From contig CAJTVR010000008.1 in the NCBI GenBank assembly GCA_910580075.1, positions 20,312 through 84,311 of the forward strand: a stretch of DNA of 64,000 bases, written 5' to 3'. Of this stretch, positions 17,282 to 25,583 are shown piece by piece. Position numbers and translations under genes: made by a program. The notes under the pieces were generated by a model. That model searched no databases. It saw only the letters and a program-made list of their open reading frames with translations, and had not been told where the DNA came from. Source of the DNA: an uncultured Eubacterium sp. GTDB taxonomy: Bacteria; Bacillota; Clostridia; Lachnospirales; Lachnospiraceae. The number at the start of each line of letters is the position of its first letter. Within the stretch, counting starts at the first letter, position 1.

Positions 17282-17619
17282 GTACTGTCACCTGCCTTTT
17301 CGTGCTGCCCGAAAAAATGTTTTACTTTAAACCCGCCTGTTTCTTTATAGACATCTGTCACAATCTCTGCTGCTATTTCCAAGGCCTCATCATAGCCTTT
17401 TGCAATTCCGACGATATAAAGATTCTGTTTCGGATAACATTTCTGCCGAAGCTCTCTGACTGGAATAATTTCCAGCAGGTTTGTCCCATATCTGCACAGC
17501 ACAATAATAAAAGTATTTATAAGAAGTGCATTATGAGTGATTTTCCATTTTAAGCGCCTGATTTTTGCAGCTTTCTTAGGAATGCTTTCCCCAAGATACA
17601 AATTTTCATACCAAATCAT
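17278..17619 (-). CDS. Conserved hypothetical protein coupled to the DUF2953 gene
   Basis: 113 aa from the ATG at 17619, chosen because AAGGAG lies five bases upstream; the frame extends 13 codons further but without an RBS. I do not recognise the family. It is basic, with one moderately hydrophobic stretch (ALLINTFIIVLCRYG) and an alpha/beta-looking C-terminal half (NLYIVGIAKGYDEALEIAAEIV). The stop overlaps the ATG of the DUF2953 gene, so the two are probably made together with gerW. Confidence 0.65.
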   Translation of the reverse strand: MIWYENLYLGESIPKKAAKIRRLKWKITHNALLINTFIIVLCRYGTNLLEIIPVRELRQKCYPKQNLYIVGIAKGYDEALEIAAEIVTDVYKETGGFKVKHFFGQHEKAGDST

Positions 17620-17697
17620 CCATACTCCTTGCGGACTCCCGCCAAAGCATGCAGACATACTACAATATTGTGCAAAAAGAAATGCCGCACACGTAAC

Positions 17698-18150
17698 CTA
17701 AAAATACTTTTTGTTTCCCCAAAGATTACTCTTTTTCAGACTCAGGTATTCATTATAAGCCTGCTCTAAAATCTGCTTTTCATTCGAAAATTTCAGCAGA
17801 TGATATGCTTCATGAAACTTGTAATAACCGGAGTCCACAAAAAATTCTTCCCATTGTGGCTTACTGTAATAATTGTCCGCCATCATCAGATACCAATGGA
17901 CTTCTTTTTCCACGGTATCCTCCGGTACATTAAAAGAATACTGGCTTGCACCGATATATTTGATGATTGCCGCATTCACACCAGTCTCTTCCAAAACTTC
18001 TCGGGCCGCTGTCTCCTTATAGTCTTCCCCTTCTTCAACAGTACCCTTTGGAAGAACCCAGCCCTCGTACTTATTCTTATAATTTTTATAAAGCAGCAGG
18101 ATTTTACCGCGGAATATTACCACACCACCACAACTGGTTGCTTCTATCAT
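17698..18150 (-). CDS. Nudix hydrolase
   Basis: 150 aa. The Nudix box is complete: G-x5-E-x7-R-E-x2-E-E-x-G beginning at PKGTVEEGEDYKETAAREVL. The N-terminal SCGGVVIFRGKILLLYK is the usual first strand pair. Such enzymes hydrolyse nucleoside diphosphates linked to another moiety (Ap4A, sugars, oxidised nucleotides); the substrate is not predictable. AGGAGG precedes the start. It is transcribed alone from the promoter at 18240-18268. Confidence 0.9.
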   Translation of the reverse strand: MIEATSCGGVVIFRGKILLLYKNYKNKYEGWVLPKGTVEEGEDYKETAAREVLEETGVNAAIIKYIGASQYSFNVPEDTVEKEVHWYLMMADNYYSKPQWEEFFVDSGYYKFHEAYHLLKFSNEKQILEQAYNEYLSLKKSNLWGNKKYF

Positions 18151-18239
18151 TACAACACCTCCTGATGTGGCTTTGTAATAGAAATAGAAACAGGCGAAGC
18201 AGCCTTCTTTCTATTGCCTAAAACAAATAACTAAACAGT

Positions 18240-18268
18240 AGTATACCCCAATTCATGAATACATGCAA
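18240..18268 (-). promoter_or_regulatory. Sigma-A promoter of the Nudix gene
   Basis: Minus strand -35 TTGCAT (18268-18263), 17-base spacer, -10 TATACT (18245-18240). The start would be near 18233, giving a leader of about 80 bases. Confidence 0.6.
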
Positions 18269-18305
18269 GAAAATCGTGGTGTTTTTTTAGAGAATCGTCT
18301 GGCCG

Positions 18306-18457
18306 CGGCAGTCCATTTAGAAAATCTGCAGCGCCAGACTGTTTTCAAAGTCTACAGCCGCAGTCCATCCAAAAAATCTGCAGCGCCAGGCTGATCTCAA
18401 AGTCTGACTGCTGCAGTTCATTCAGAAAGTCTGCGGCTGCAGTCCATTCAGAAAAAA
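18306..18457. repeat. Tandem array of ~53-bp imperfect repeats
   Basis: Units begin near 18306, 18359 and 18411, sharing GCAGTCCAT, AAAATCTGCAGCGCCAG and CAAAGTCT blocks; the third is partial and ends with a fourth fragment from about 18440. There are no spacers, so this is not a CRISPR array. It fills the space between the Nudix promoter and the end of the GNAT gene and has no open frame that looks coding. Confidence 0.65.
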
Positions 18458-18509
18458 GAGTATTTCATTTTGATGCCAGACACCCATCATGACATTCAAT
18501 TGCAGTTTT

Positions 18510-19277
18510 TCAGACCCCAAACAGCACTTCATACGCTGTATACTCCCGCTCAAAATGATACCCCAGCTTTTCTGCCAGGCCCAGTGACCACAGATTCTGT
18601 GCATCCCATGCCGGATACCAGCCGCGTTTTAAACACTCCAGAATCAGTTTTGCCCCGCAGCGGTAAGCAAGTCCTTTTCTCCTGTAATCTTTTCTCGTAT
18701 CAATCTCGATCTCAATGCCGCCCGGATACCCGGAATAGGAAGAAGCTCCTGAAACAGGCTCGCCGTCTTTTAAGATCACCGCTCCAAGCCCGTATTTTTG
18801 ATACAGCGCATAGCTGTCATACTGTGCCGTCCAGTCCCTGCACCATTCAGACTGTCTGCAGCGCCAGAACAGTTCTTCATCCATCATCTTCATTGTATAA
18901 GCCGCATCCAGCCCGTCTGCTGCTGCCTGAAGGCTTTCCCTGTGAAAGATATCCGGTTCTTTTTTTAGTGCATAACGGACTGTTTTTTTCGCCCTTTTTA
19001 AATAGCAGCTTTCTATAAAAGCTGCCCAGCCATCGTCTTTTGGAACCAGAATCAGAAAATCCCTTCCGGCAGACTCTGCATAAAATATAAGCTCTTTGTC
19101 CGGCGCTCCGGCAAAAAAGCAGAAATCTCCAAGCAGGGCCATGGCTGAGGATGGATTTTCCAGGGAATCTGTATAGATATTTCCCATTACCCCTTTTAGA
19201 CATGACCAGATCATCGTTTCCTGCCATCCTTCAAATAACCTGGCTGCTTTTTCTGTCTGTATCAGATGATAAACCAT
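18510..19277 (-). CDS. GNAT-family acetyltransferase (GNAT_acetyltran type)
   Basis: 255 aa. The N-terminal half (ALLGDFCFFAGAP, LILVPKDD) is the non-catalytic domain of this Firmicute subgroup (Pfam GNAT_acetyltran, recalled). The C-terminal half has the acetyl-CoA loop region DYRRKGLAYRCGAKLILECL (R-x-x-G-x-A). AGAGGA precedes the ATG. It lies 12 bases downstream of cysK on the same strand and is probably co-transcribed. Acceptor unknown. Confidence 0.8.
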   Translation of the reverse strand: MVYHLIQTEKAARLFEGWQETMIWSCLKGVMGNIYTDSLENPSSAMALLGDFCFFAGAPDKELIFYAESAGRDFLILVPKDDGWAAFIESCYLKRAKKTVRYALKKEPDIFHRESLQAAADGLDAAYTMKMMDEELFWRCRQSEWCRDWTAQYDSYALYQKYGLGAVILKDGEPVSGASSYSGYPGGIEIEIDTRKDYRRKGLAYRCGAKLILECLKRGWYPAWDAQNLWSLGLAEKLGYHFEREYTAYEVLFGV

Positions 19278-19289
19278 TTTTTCCTCTTT

Positions 19290-20225
19290 TTATTCTTCGT
19301 TTTCAAACAAAGGCGTCGAAAAATAGCGTTCAGCCGTATCAGGCAGAATGGTAACGACCGTCTTTCCTTTTCCAAGTTTTTTTGCCAGCTGGATAGCAGC
19401 AGCTACATTTGTTCCGCTGGATATTCCGCACATAATCCCTTCTAAGCTGGCAAGGTCTTTGGATGTCTGTATCGCTTCCTGGTCTGAGACAATATAAATA
19501 TCTTCATAAATCTCCTGGTTTAAAATGGCCGGAATAATCCCGTCGCCAATTCCCATCTGCAGATGCGTCCCAATTGAGCCTCCGGATAAAATAGCCGCAT
19601 TTTCAGGTTCTGCAGCCCAGATTGTAATATCCGGATACTGTGCTTTTAATACTTCCCCAATACCGGTAATCGTACCGCCCGTGCCAATGCCGGAACAAAA
19701 ACCGTCGATCTGCCCTTCGGTCTGTTCTAAGATTTCCACCCCGGTATGATATTTATGGGCAATCGGATTTGCCGGATTTTCAAACTGCTGCGGTACAAAT
19801 ACATTCGGATCTTCGGCTGCCATGCGAAGCGCTGTCTTCATGCATTCTTCAATACATGCGCCGATATTGCCGGCATCATGAATCAGCACGAGCTCGGCTC
19901 CGTAATGCTGTACCAGTTTTCTTCGTTCTTCACTGACAGAATCCGGCATAATAATCCTTATTTTGTATCCGCGGACCGCACCAATCAGTGCAAGGCCGAT
20001 GCCCTGGTTTCCGCTTGTTGGTTCTACAATTATGGTATCTTTATGTATTCTGCCTTCTTTTTCTGCCCGGGCAATCATCTGGTATGCCGTCCTTGTTTTG
20101 ACAGACCCTCCCACATTCAGCCCTTCAAATTTCACGAGCACCTGTGCGCTGTCATCTGATACCATTCTGTTTAACCGGATCATCGGCGTGTGCCCCATAG
20201 CGTCTAATATATTATTATAAATCAT
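19290..20225 (-). CDS. cysK: Cysteine synthase A
   Basis: 311 aa from the ATG at 20225 (MIYNNILDAMGHTP), preferred over the ATG at 20255 because GAGG lies seven bases before it and the length fits the family. Lys43 in GGSVKTRTA binds PLP, PTSGNQGIGLA is the substrate loop and GIGTGGTITGIG binds the cofactor phosphate. The enzyme makes L-cysteine from O-acetylserine and sulfide in the cytoplasm. No cysE is nearby. A role with another sulfur nucleophile or as cystathionine beta-synthase-like enzyme is less likely. Confidence 0.9.
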   Translation of the reverse strand: MIYNNILDAMGHTPMIRLNRMVSDDSAQVLVKFEGLNVGGSVKTRTAYQMIARAEKEGRIHKDTIIVEPTSGNQGIGLALIGAVRGYKIRIIMPDSVSEERRKLVQHYGAELVLIHDAGNIGACIEECMKTALRMAAEDPNVFVPQQFENPANPIAHKYHTGVEILEQTEGQIDGFCSGIGTGGTITGIGEVLKAQYPDITIWAAEPENAAILSGGSIGTHLQMGIGDGIIPAILNQEIYEDIYIVSDQEAIQTSKDLASLEGIMCGISSGTNVAAAIQLAKKLGKGKTVVTILPDTAERYFSTPLFENEE

Positions 20226-20317
20226 GATCTGTCCTCTTTCTCTTCGCTTTTTCACTGCATTCTACTATATCATACTCTTGTGTCTTCGTAAATATGAAAT
20301 TTAACTGCTGCTGAATC

Positions 20318-20346
20318 TTGAAATGTGCGGTATTTTATGCTATAGT
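20318..20346 (+). promoter_or_regulatory. Sigma-A promoter of the flavoprotein/MATE pair
   Basis: -35 TTGAAA (20318-20323), 17-base spacer, -10 TATAGT (20341-20346). The start near 20353 gives a 135-base leader that contains the structured element below. Confidence 0.7.
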
Positions 20347-20368
20347 ATGTCCAAACCAAAAATTCATT

Positions 20369-20463
20369 TGCCGCCGGGTAACACTGCTTCCCATTCCGTC
20401 AGGCCACTGTACAGCTTTCTGTACGAGAAGGAATGGAGAACCAGTGTTTTTTATTTTGCGGCA
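20369..20463 (+). ncRNA. Structured leader RNA with terminator-like hairpin
   Basis: Three nested helices can be read. P1 pairs TGCCGC (20369-20374) with GCGGCA (20458-20463). P2 pairs AACACTG and CCATTCC (20380-20397) with GGAATGG and CAGTGTT (20430-20448). P3 is GTACAG-CTTT-CTGTAC (20409-20424). P2 is followed by a T-rich run (20446-20457), as in an intrinsic terminator, and P1 overlaps the end of that run. This could be an attenuator or an unrecognised riboswitch controlling the two genes downstream. It matches no riboswitch class I know. A plain terminator of an unseen upstream transcript is the alternative. Confidence 0.45.
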
Positions 20464-20487
20464 GCTTAAAAATCAGGAGGTACTGCT

Positions 20488-20967
20488 ATGTTTCGTAAAA
20501 TGAGAAGAAACAGACAAATGTTAACTGAAGAAGAATGTATCAGGATTCTGGAAACAGATTCATCCGGCGTCCTGGCTGTCCTTGGAGACGATGATTACCC
20601 GTATGCGGTTCCGTTAAGTTTTGTATATGCAGACCGGAAACTGTATTTCCACTGCGCATTAAGCGGACACAAACTGGATGCCATACAAAGACATGCGAAA
20701 GTTTCCTTCTGCGTCATTCACCAGGACCAGATTGTTCCAGAGGAATACACGACCTATTTTCAAAGCGTCATTGCTTTCGGCAGAATAAAAATCTTACAAA
20801 ACGATCAGGAAAAGCAGCAGGCAGCTGAAAAATTATCATTAAAATATGCCCCGGATGACTCTGCAAAAAACAGGGAAGACGCTATAAAAAAATCATGGAA
20901 TTCCCTCTGCATGCTGGAAATGACGATAGATCATCTTTCCGGCAAAAAAGCAAGGGAACTGATTTAA
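20488..20967 (+). CDS. Pyridoxamine 5'-phosphate oxidase-family flavin-binding protein
   Basis: 159 aa of the split-barrel FMN-binding fold (NimA-like group). Visible blocks are GVLAVLGDDDYPYAVPLSFVY, LYFHCALSGHKLDAI (FMN phosphate contact) and FQSVIAFGRIKIL. Members reduce nitro compounds or bind flavin or haem; true PNPOx activity is unlikely. AGGAGG precedes the ATG. It lies 26 bases before a MATE exporter, so the two may form a drug- or toxin-handling pair under the structured leader. Confidence 0.8.
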   Translation: MFRKMRRNRQMLTEEECIRILETDSSGVLAVLGDDDYPYAVPLSFVYADRKLYFHCALSGHKLDAIQRHAKVSFCVIHQDQIVPEEYTTYFQSVIAFGRIKILQNDQEKQQAAEKLSLKYAPDDSAKNREDAIKKSWNSLCMLEMTIDHLSGKKARELI

Positions 20968-20993
20968 AAACATAAAGAAAGAAGGTTCCTGCC

Positions 20994-22313
20994 ATGCGCA
21001 AATCATCTGACGCAGACTGTTTTTTCGAATTTGCAAAATATTCCTCGCTCAATGTACTCGGCATGCTCGGGCTGTCCTGCTATATACTGGCTGATACTTA
21101 TTTTATTTCCAGAGGAATCGGCGCTGACGGACTGACGGCCCTCAATCTTGCCATTCCTGTCTACAGCTTCATTCACGGATGCGGGCTGATGATCGGAATG
21201 GGTGCCGGCACCAGGTATTCCCTTTATAAAAGCCTTGACCATTCTAAAGAAACTGACCGGCTGTTTACAAATGCCGTGCTGCTGGCTCTGTCTGCTTCTT
21301 TGCTTTTTCTAATGACCGGGATCTTTTTCACCGGTAAAATAGTAACCCTGCTGGGAGCAGACGTGCATGTTTATCAGATGACAAAGACTTACCTAAAGGT
21401 CATACTGCTGTTTTCCCCGCTCTTTCTGATGAACAATGTGATCCTTTGTTTTGTCCGAAACGACGGAGCGCCCCAGCTTGCGATGCGCGCCATGCTAAGC
21501 GGCAGCCTTTCTAATATCGTATTAGATTATATATTTATTTTTCCATGTAACATGGGAATAACAGGCGCTGTACTGGCTACCGGAATGGCTCCTCTGGTAA
21601 GCCTTTTAATACTGTCCGCACACTTTTTCAAAAAGAAAAACCAGTTCCATTTCATTCCGTGCAGGCTGACGTTTCAAAGGATATCCGGCATTGTGATTAG
21701 CGGGGTTCCTTCCCTTGTTACCGAAGTATCATCCGGCATTGTTATGATGATCTTTAACGCTGTGATTTTAAATCTGGAAGGAAATACCGGAGTTGCCGCA
21801 TATGGTGTGATTGCAAATATTTCCCTGGTCGTGATTTCCATATACACAGGAATTTCCCAGGGAATCCAGCCGGTAATCAGCAGACATTACGGTATGGGAA
21901 ACCGCCGCAGCGCCCTGGCAGTGCTTAAATATGCCGTCGTATCCATGCTTTTGTTTTCTGCACTGATTTATGCCGGAATCTTTCTCTATGCAGAACAGTT
22001 AAGCAGCATCTTTAACAAAGATCAGAACGAACTGCTGCAGCTAATCGCCGTAAAAGGACTCCGCATATATTTTACTTCCTGTGCGCCTGCCGGGTTTAAC
22101 ATTATTATTTCCGCTTATTTCACTTCCTGTGCGCATCCGGTACCGGCAAACCTGATTTCCATGCTGCGCGGATTTGTTATCATTATTCCGCTTGCTTTTC
22201 TTTTGCCGGCCACAGCCGGCATGACTGGCGTATGGTGCGCCCTTCCATGTACAGAATTTGCGGTATCAATTGTGGGAATCGCATTTTACAGAACATACGG
22301 CCTGTCCGGTTAA
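20994..22313 (+). CDS. MATE-family efflux transporter
   Basis: 439 aa, about twelve membrane segments in two six-helix halves. The repeated MATE blocks are visible: DTYFISRGIGADGLTALNLA in the N-terminal half and the internal GVPSLVTEVSSGIVMMIFN opening the second half. It should export organic cations or drugs using a Na+ or H+ gradient. It is downstream of the flavin-binding gene and convergent with the broken second MATE gene; the two pumps belong to the same family but are not recent copies. Confidence 0.9.
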   Translation: MRKSSDADCFFEFAKYSSLNVLGMLGLSCYILADTYFISRGIGADGLTALNLAIPVYSFIHGCGLMIGMGAGTRYSLYKSLDHSKETDRLFTNAVLLALSASLLFLMTGIFFTGKIVTLLGADVHVYQMTKTYLKVILLFSPLFLMNNVILCFVRNDGAPQLAMRAMLSGSLSNIVLDYIFIFPCNMGITGAVLATGMAPLVSLLILSAHFFKKKNQFHFIPCRLTFQRISGIVISGVPSLVTEVSSGIVMMIFNAVILNLEGNTGVAAYGVIANISLVVISIYTGISQGIQPVISRHYGMGNRRSALAVLKYAVVSMLLFSALIYAGIFLYAEQLSSIFNKDQNELLQLIAVKGLRIYFTSCAPAGFNIIISAYFTSCAHPVPANLISMLRGFVIIIPLAFLLPATAGMTGVWCALPCTEFAVSIVGIAFYRTYGLSG

Positions 22314-22332
22314 AGGGAGCTGCAGCTCCCTT
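22313..22332. terminator. Palindromic terminator between the convergent MATE genes
   Basis: Perfect 20-base palindrome AAGGGAGCTGCAGCTCCCTT overlapping the stop of the first MATE gene. Only short T runs flank it on either strand, so termination strength is uncertain. Confidence 0.45.
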
Positions 22333-22339
22333 AATGCCT

Positions 22340-23672
22340 TTAATACCCATACTTTTTTCTGTATTTTAAAAACATAAAAACAGACAGCACAAGTGCCATA
22401 AGCTCTGCCGCAGGCGTCGCCAGCCAGATTCCGTTCACGCCCAGAATCACCGGAAGTACCATCATGGCAGCCAGCATAAATACAAATGACCTTGAAAATG
22501 CAAGCACACCCGAAACCACTCCGTTTGATAATGCTGTAAACATACCGCTGGCAAAAATATTAAAGCCGATAAAAAAAAAGTGCAATGGTACAAATCCTGT
22601 TGCCCGTTACCGCAAGCTGGTAAACCGGATGCCCCGGGCGGGTAAAGACGGAAACCAGAGGGCCTGTCAGCAGCCAGGAACCAGCCGCCGTTATGACAGA
22701 TATTCCTGTAATGGTTTTCAAACTGACCGCAATCAGTTTTTTCAGCTTTTCATGATTCTGCTCTCCGTAATAATAACTGATCATAGGCGCTGCTCCATAG
22801 GAATATCCGGTATACAGGGAACTAGCAAACATTAATACATACATAATAATCGTAACTGCCGCAACCCCGTCTTCTCCGGCATAACGCAGCATTGTCCAGT
22901 TAAACATCATTGTAATTATTCCAGTCACAAGTGCTGTCGCCATCTCCGAACATCCGTTCGAAGCTGCCTTTGCTAGTACCTGAAACCGCAGTACTGGTTT
23001 TTTGAAACATAACAGGTTCTTTTTATTGCTGAAAACAAATAACCCTGCAACCGCTGTCACGGAATAGCCAAGGCCTGTTGCAATCGCGGCCCCGCCGATT
23101 CCCATATGAAATACCGCAATCAGCACATAATCAAGCACCATGTTTAAAACACCGCCCGTTACAGAACATATCAGAGAAAGAGCTGATTTGCCGCTTGCAA
23201 TCATATACAGTGTAAAATTATTCATAAGAAGAACCGGAACTGTAAATAGCAGATAGCGGCTTAAATATTCCATACAGTATCCTTCAACATCTGCCGAAAG
23301 ATTCATTCCGGCAAACATATGTTCCATAACCAGATACCCGGCAGAACACATCACTGCTCCTGCAATAACATTGACCAGAATCAGAAACGTAAAGTCTTCT
23401 TTTGCTTCTTCTGTTTTGTGCTCTCCCATTTTTTTCATAATCAGCGCGCTGCCTCCTGCAGCAAGCATTGTAGAAATCGCTGTAACCAGCTGGATGACCG
23501 GTGCTGTCAGGTTAATCGCAGACAGTGCATTCGTACCAATCAGATTGGATACAAACAGCCCGTCAGCCATTGTATAAAAAGACATAAATACCGTCATTGC
23601 AATCGTTGGCAGCGCAAATCTGAAAATATTTTTAAGTGTTACAGGCTTGTCGTATACATTCAGGTTTTCCAT
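22340..23672 (-). pseudogene. MATE-family efflux transporter interrupted by a frameshift at a homopolymer
   Basis: The first ~370 codons (from the ATG at 23672) encode a good MATE N-terminal part (MADGLFVSNLIGTNALSAINL). The frame ends early, and the remaining ~80 codons (FFFIGFNIFASGMFTALSNG, to 22340) continue in another frame. The break coincides with a run of nine T on the coding strand (A9 at about 22571-22579). One extra T would restore a continuous ~450-aa pump. Whether this is slippage-based phase variation, decay or a sequencing error cannot be decided here. The gene is transcribed from a MerR-type promoter. Confidence 0.8.
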
Positions 23673-23716
23673 AGATTTTTCCTCCGTTTGGCTTGTATTT
23701 ATTCCCTGTATGCAGT

Positions 23717-23747
23717 ATCATAAACTATACAGTAACTGTACGGTCAA
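23717..23747 (-). promoter_or_regulatory. MerR-type promoter with a 19-base spacer and palindromic operator
   Basis: Minus strand -35 TTGACC (23747-23742), a 19-base spacer and -10 TATGAT (23722-23717). The spacer contains a perfect 13-base palindrome, TACAGTAACTGTA (23728-23740). A 19-base spacer centred on an operator is the hallmark of promoters activated by MerR-family proteins by DNA distortion. The divergent MerR gene at 23775 is the obvious regulator. Confidence 0.8.
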
Positions 23748-23774
23748 GCCTTATTTTTATTTTAGGAGAATGCT

Positions 23775-24599
23775 ATGAACGAAAAAAATAAACTTCTGAC
23801 AATCGGCCAGTTTGCGGCCATGCATGGAATTAACAAAAAAACGCTGATGTGGTATGATGAAACCGGACTGTTTAAACCCGCTTTCGTGAATCCTGAAAAC
23901 GGATACCGCTGCTACAGCTATTATCAGAGCCCTGTGCTGGAAACCATTCTGCTGCTGCGGGAACTGGATGTTTCTATTCAGGAAATACAGGAATTTATGA
24001 AAAACCGCTCTGCCGCCAGCTTAAAAAACCTTCTCGAAGAAAAAACAGCAGCCCTTGACCTGCAGATTAACCACCTTCAGGCGGTACGTACCCTGCTCTG
24101 CACACACCGCCAGAATATGGATACATTACTGAACATAAATTTATCGGAAATAAGTATCATCGAAAAAGAAGAACGCTGTCTGGTCACCGTAGAAATCAGC
24201 CGGGACACTTCTTTTGAACGCGAAGTAGAACTAATCACTGCCGAAACAGAGAAATATCAGCTGGGACGGCTTCACAAAGCTTCCTATGGTTCGATGATTT
24301 CCACTGCAAGCCTGTTAAAAGGCAGCTATGACGATTATACCCGGCTCTTTATAGAAATCCCGCTTCTTTCTTACCACACCGGACTGCATATGACCCCGCA
24401 CGGAGCATACCTGAGAGCTTTCCATAAAGGCGGCTTGGAACAGCTTCCCAAACGCTACCAGCAGATTTTGGACTATGCAGACGCCCATAACCTGACTCTT
24501 TATGGCTATTCTTATGAAACGGGACTTAATGAAAATGTCATTGACCAGATTGAAGATTATATTGTGCAGATCGAAATTCCGGTTTTGAGGGAAGCATAG
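23775..24599 (+). CDS. MerR-family transcriptional regulator with effector-binding domain
   Basis: 274 aa. The N-terminal winged helix (LTIGQFAAMHGINKKTLMWYDE, then NGYRCYSYYQ) is followed by a dimerisation helix (residues 80-120). A C-terminal GyrI/BmrR-like effector domain (CLVTVEISRDTSF ... LTLYGYSYETGL) follows. This layout is that of multidrug-sensing BmrR-type activators. It is divergent from the second MATE gene and should act at the 19-base-spacer promoter between them. AGGAG precedes the ATG. Confidence 0.87.
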   Translation: MNEKNKLLTIGQFAAMHGINKKTLMWYDETGLFKPAFVNPENGYRCYSYYQSPVLETILLLRELDVSIQEIQEFMKNRSAASLKNLLEEKTAALDLQINHLQAVRTLLCTHRQNMDTLLNINLSEISIIEKEERCLVTVEISRDTSFEREVELITAETEKYQLGRLHKASYGSMISTASLLKGSYDDYTRLFIEIPLLSYHTGLHMTPHGAYLRAFHKGGLEQLPKRYQQILDYADAHNLTLYGYSYETGLNENVIDQIEDYIVQIEIPVLREA

Positions 24600-24604
24600 A
24601 ATAT

Positions 24605-24655
24605 CCGGACGCTGGGAAAAGACACGCAGCCGGGAAAACCGGCTGCCCTGTTTTC
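24605..24655 (+). terminator. Terminator of the merR gene beside a half-copy of the CCGGACGCC repeat
   Basis: Hairpin GCAGCCGG (24626-24633), loop GAAAA, CCGGCTGC (24639-24646), then CCTGTTTT. Just before it, CCGGACGCTGGGAAAA (24605-24620) matches one end of the palindromic family seen at 26888, 37321 and 63871, without the opposite end. Confidence 0.65.
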
Positions 24656-24737
24656 ATGAGCGTCAAAATCAAGAGGTTTATTTTAAATGACCGTGAGAAC
24701 ATTTCTTAAACACCTTTGACAAAGCGTACCTGGTGCA

Positions 24738-25583
24738 TCATGACCCATGGTGTGTATCATGATTCTTTCCATTTCTATTTTCATTTTGATGATGTTTCTG
24801 CTCTCCGGTATCCTCCTGCTGTATGCCTTCTTCTGCATTTTCAGCTTCTTGTGTATTTTCAGCTTCGTCTTCCTGATCCTCAGGTACACCTGCGTTCCCG
24901 TGGTTGTTTTCATGCCCGTGCTCATGTTCCAGAATGCGTCCGTGAATTTCCGTCATACTCATTTCTTTACACTCGTGAACCGTTACCGTGTCATCGTACT
25001 GGGACAATTCAAGAAAAGCCTGGTACTTGCCGACTGACAGGCCGTTTTCATGCGCATCTGGAACGATACCCGGATCAGCAGTGACACTGCGGCTGCTATG
25101 CCCGATATGGCTGCTGCAGCTTTCTATGCCTGATAAGAGTTTCTCTTTCCGGCTGCTGTCTGCGGCAACTGTAATAACAAGCTCTTCCTCTTCGGCCAGA
25201 TACTGTTTTAATGTACTGCTGTCTGCAACTGCATCGATTGCCTCTGTATATTTCTTTCCTTTTAAAGACAGTTCTTCTAACAGCCTGTCACCCTGATCAT
25301 TATAAGCCACGGCAGATACAACTCTGTCAAAGGCATTCAAAGCAAGCTCAATGGAAGGATTTACATCAATGCTCAGATAAGAAACAGGGGTCTGCGTCCA
25401 CGAATAGCCGCCGATTCCCGCTGCGAGGACCAGCATGGCACACACTGCCGCAAAAGTTTTTTGAACCGCCAGGAGCGGATATCTTCTTTTTCTGCGCTCT
25501 TTTTCTAAAAACTGCATCGCAGATTCTTTCAGGCTGCTGTCTGCTTTTACAGAATCAAATGCGTTTTTGATCTTATTCGCCAA
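24738..25583 (-). CDS. RsgI-like anti-sigma factor
   Basis: 281 aa from a TTG at 25583, whose Shine-Dalgarno (GGGAGGTG) is well placed; a GTG at 25592 is the alternative. Residues up to about 45 are the cytoplasmic sigma-binding part, one membrane segment follows (TFAAVCAMLVLAAGIGGYSW), then an external domain with YLSIDVNPSIELALNAFDRV, the RsgI middle-domain signature. The tail (about 215-281) is a disordered Glu/Asn/His-rich region. It overlaps the sigma factor gene and should hold that factor at the membrane. The tail lacks any carbohydrate-binding module, unlike Clostridium thermocellum RsgI proteins. Confidence 0.82.
   Translation of the reverse strand: MANKIKNAFDSVKADSSLKESAMQFLEKERRKRRYPLLAVQKTFAAVCAMLVLAAGIGGYSWTQTPVSYLSIDVNPSIELALNAFDRVVSAVAYNDQGDRLLEELSLKGKKYTEAIDAVADSSTLKQYLAEEEELVITVAADSSRKEKLLSGIESCSSHIGHSSRSVTADPGIVPDAHENGLSVGKYQAFLELSQYDDTVTVHECKEMSMTEIHGRILEHEHGHENNHGNAGVPEDQEDEAENTQEAENAEEGIQQEDTGEQKHHQNENRNGKNHDTHHGS

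Noticed and set aside
18306-18457. Possible CRISPR array
   Set aside because: Units are ~53 bp, imperfect and directly adjacent with no unique spacers; no cas genes nearby.
24747-25037. Hydrophobic 96-aa plus-strand frame
   Set aside because: Antisense to the Glu/His-rich tail of the RsgI-like gene; hydrophobicity is a by-product of the complementary codons.
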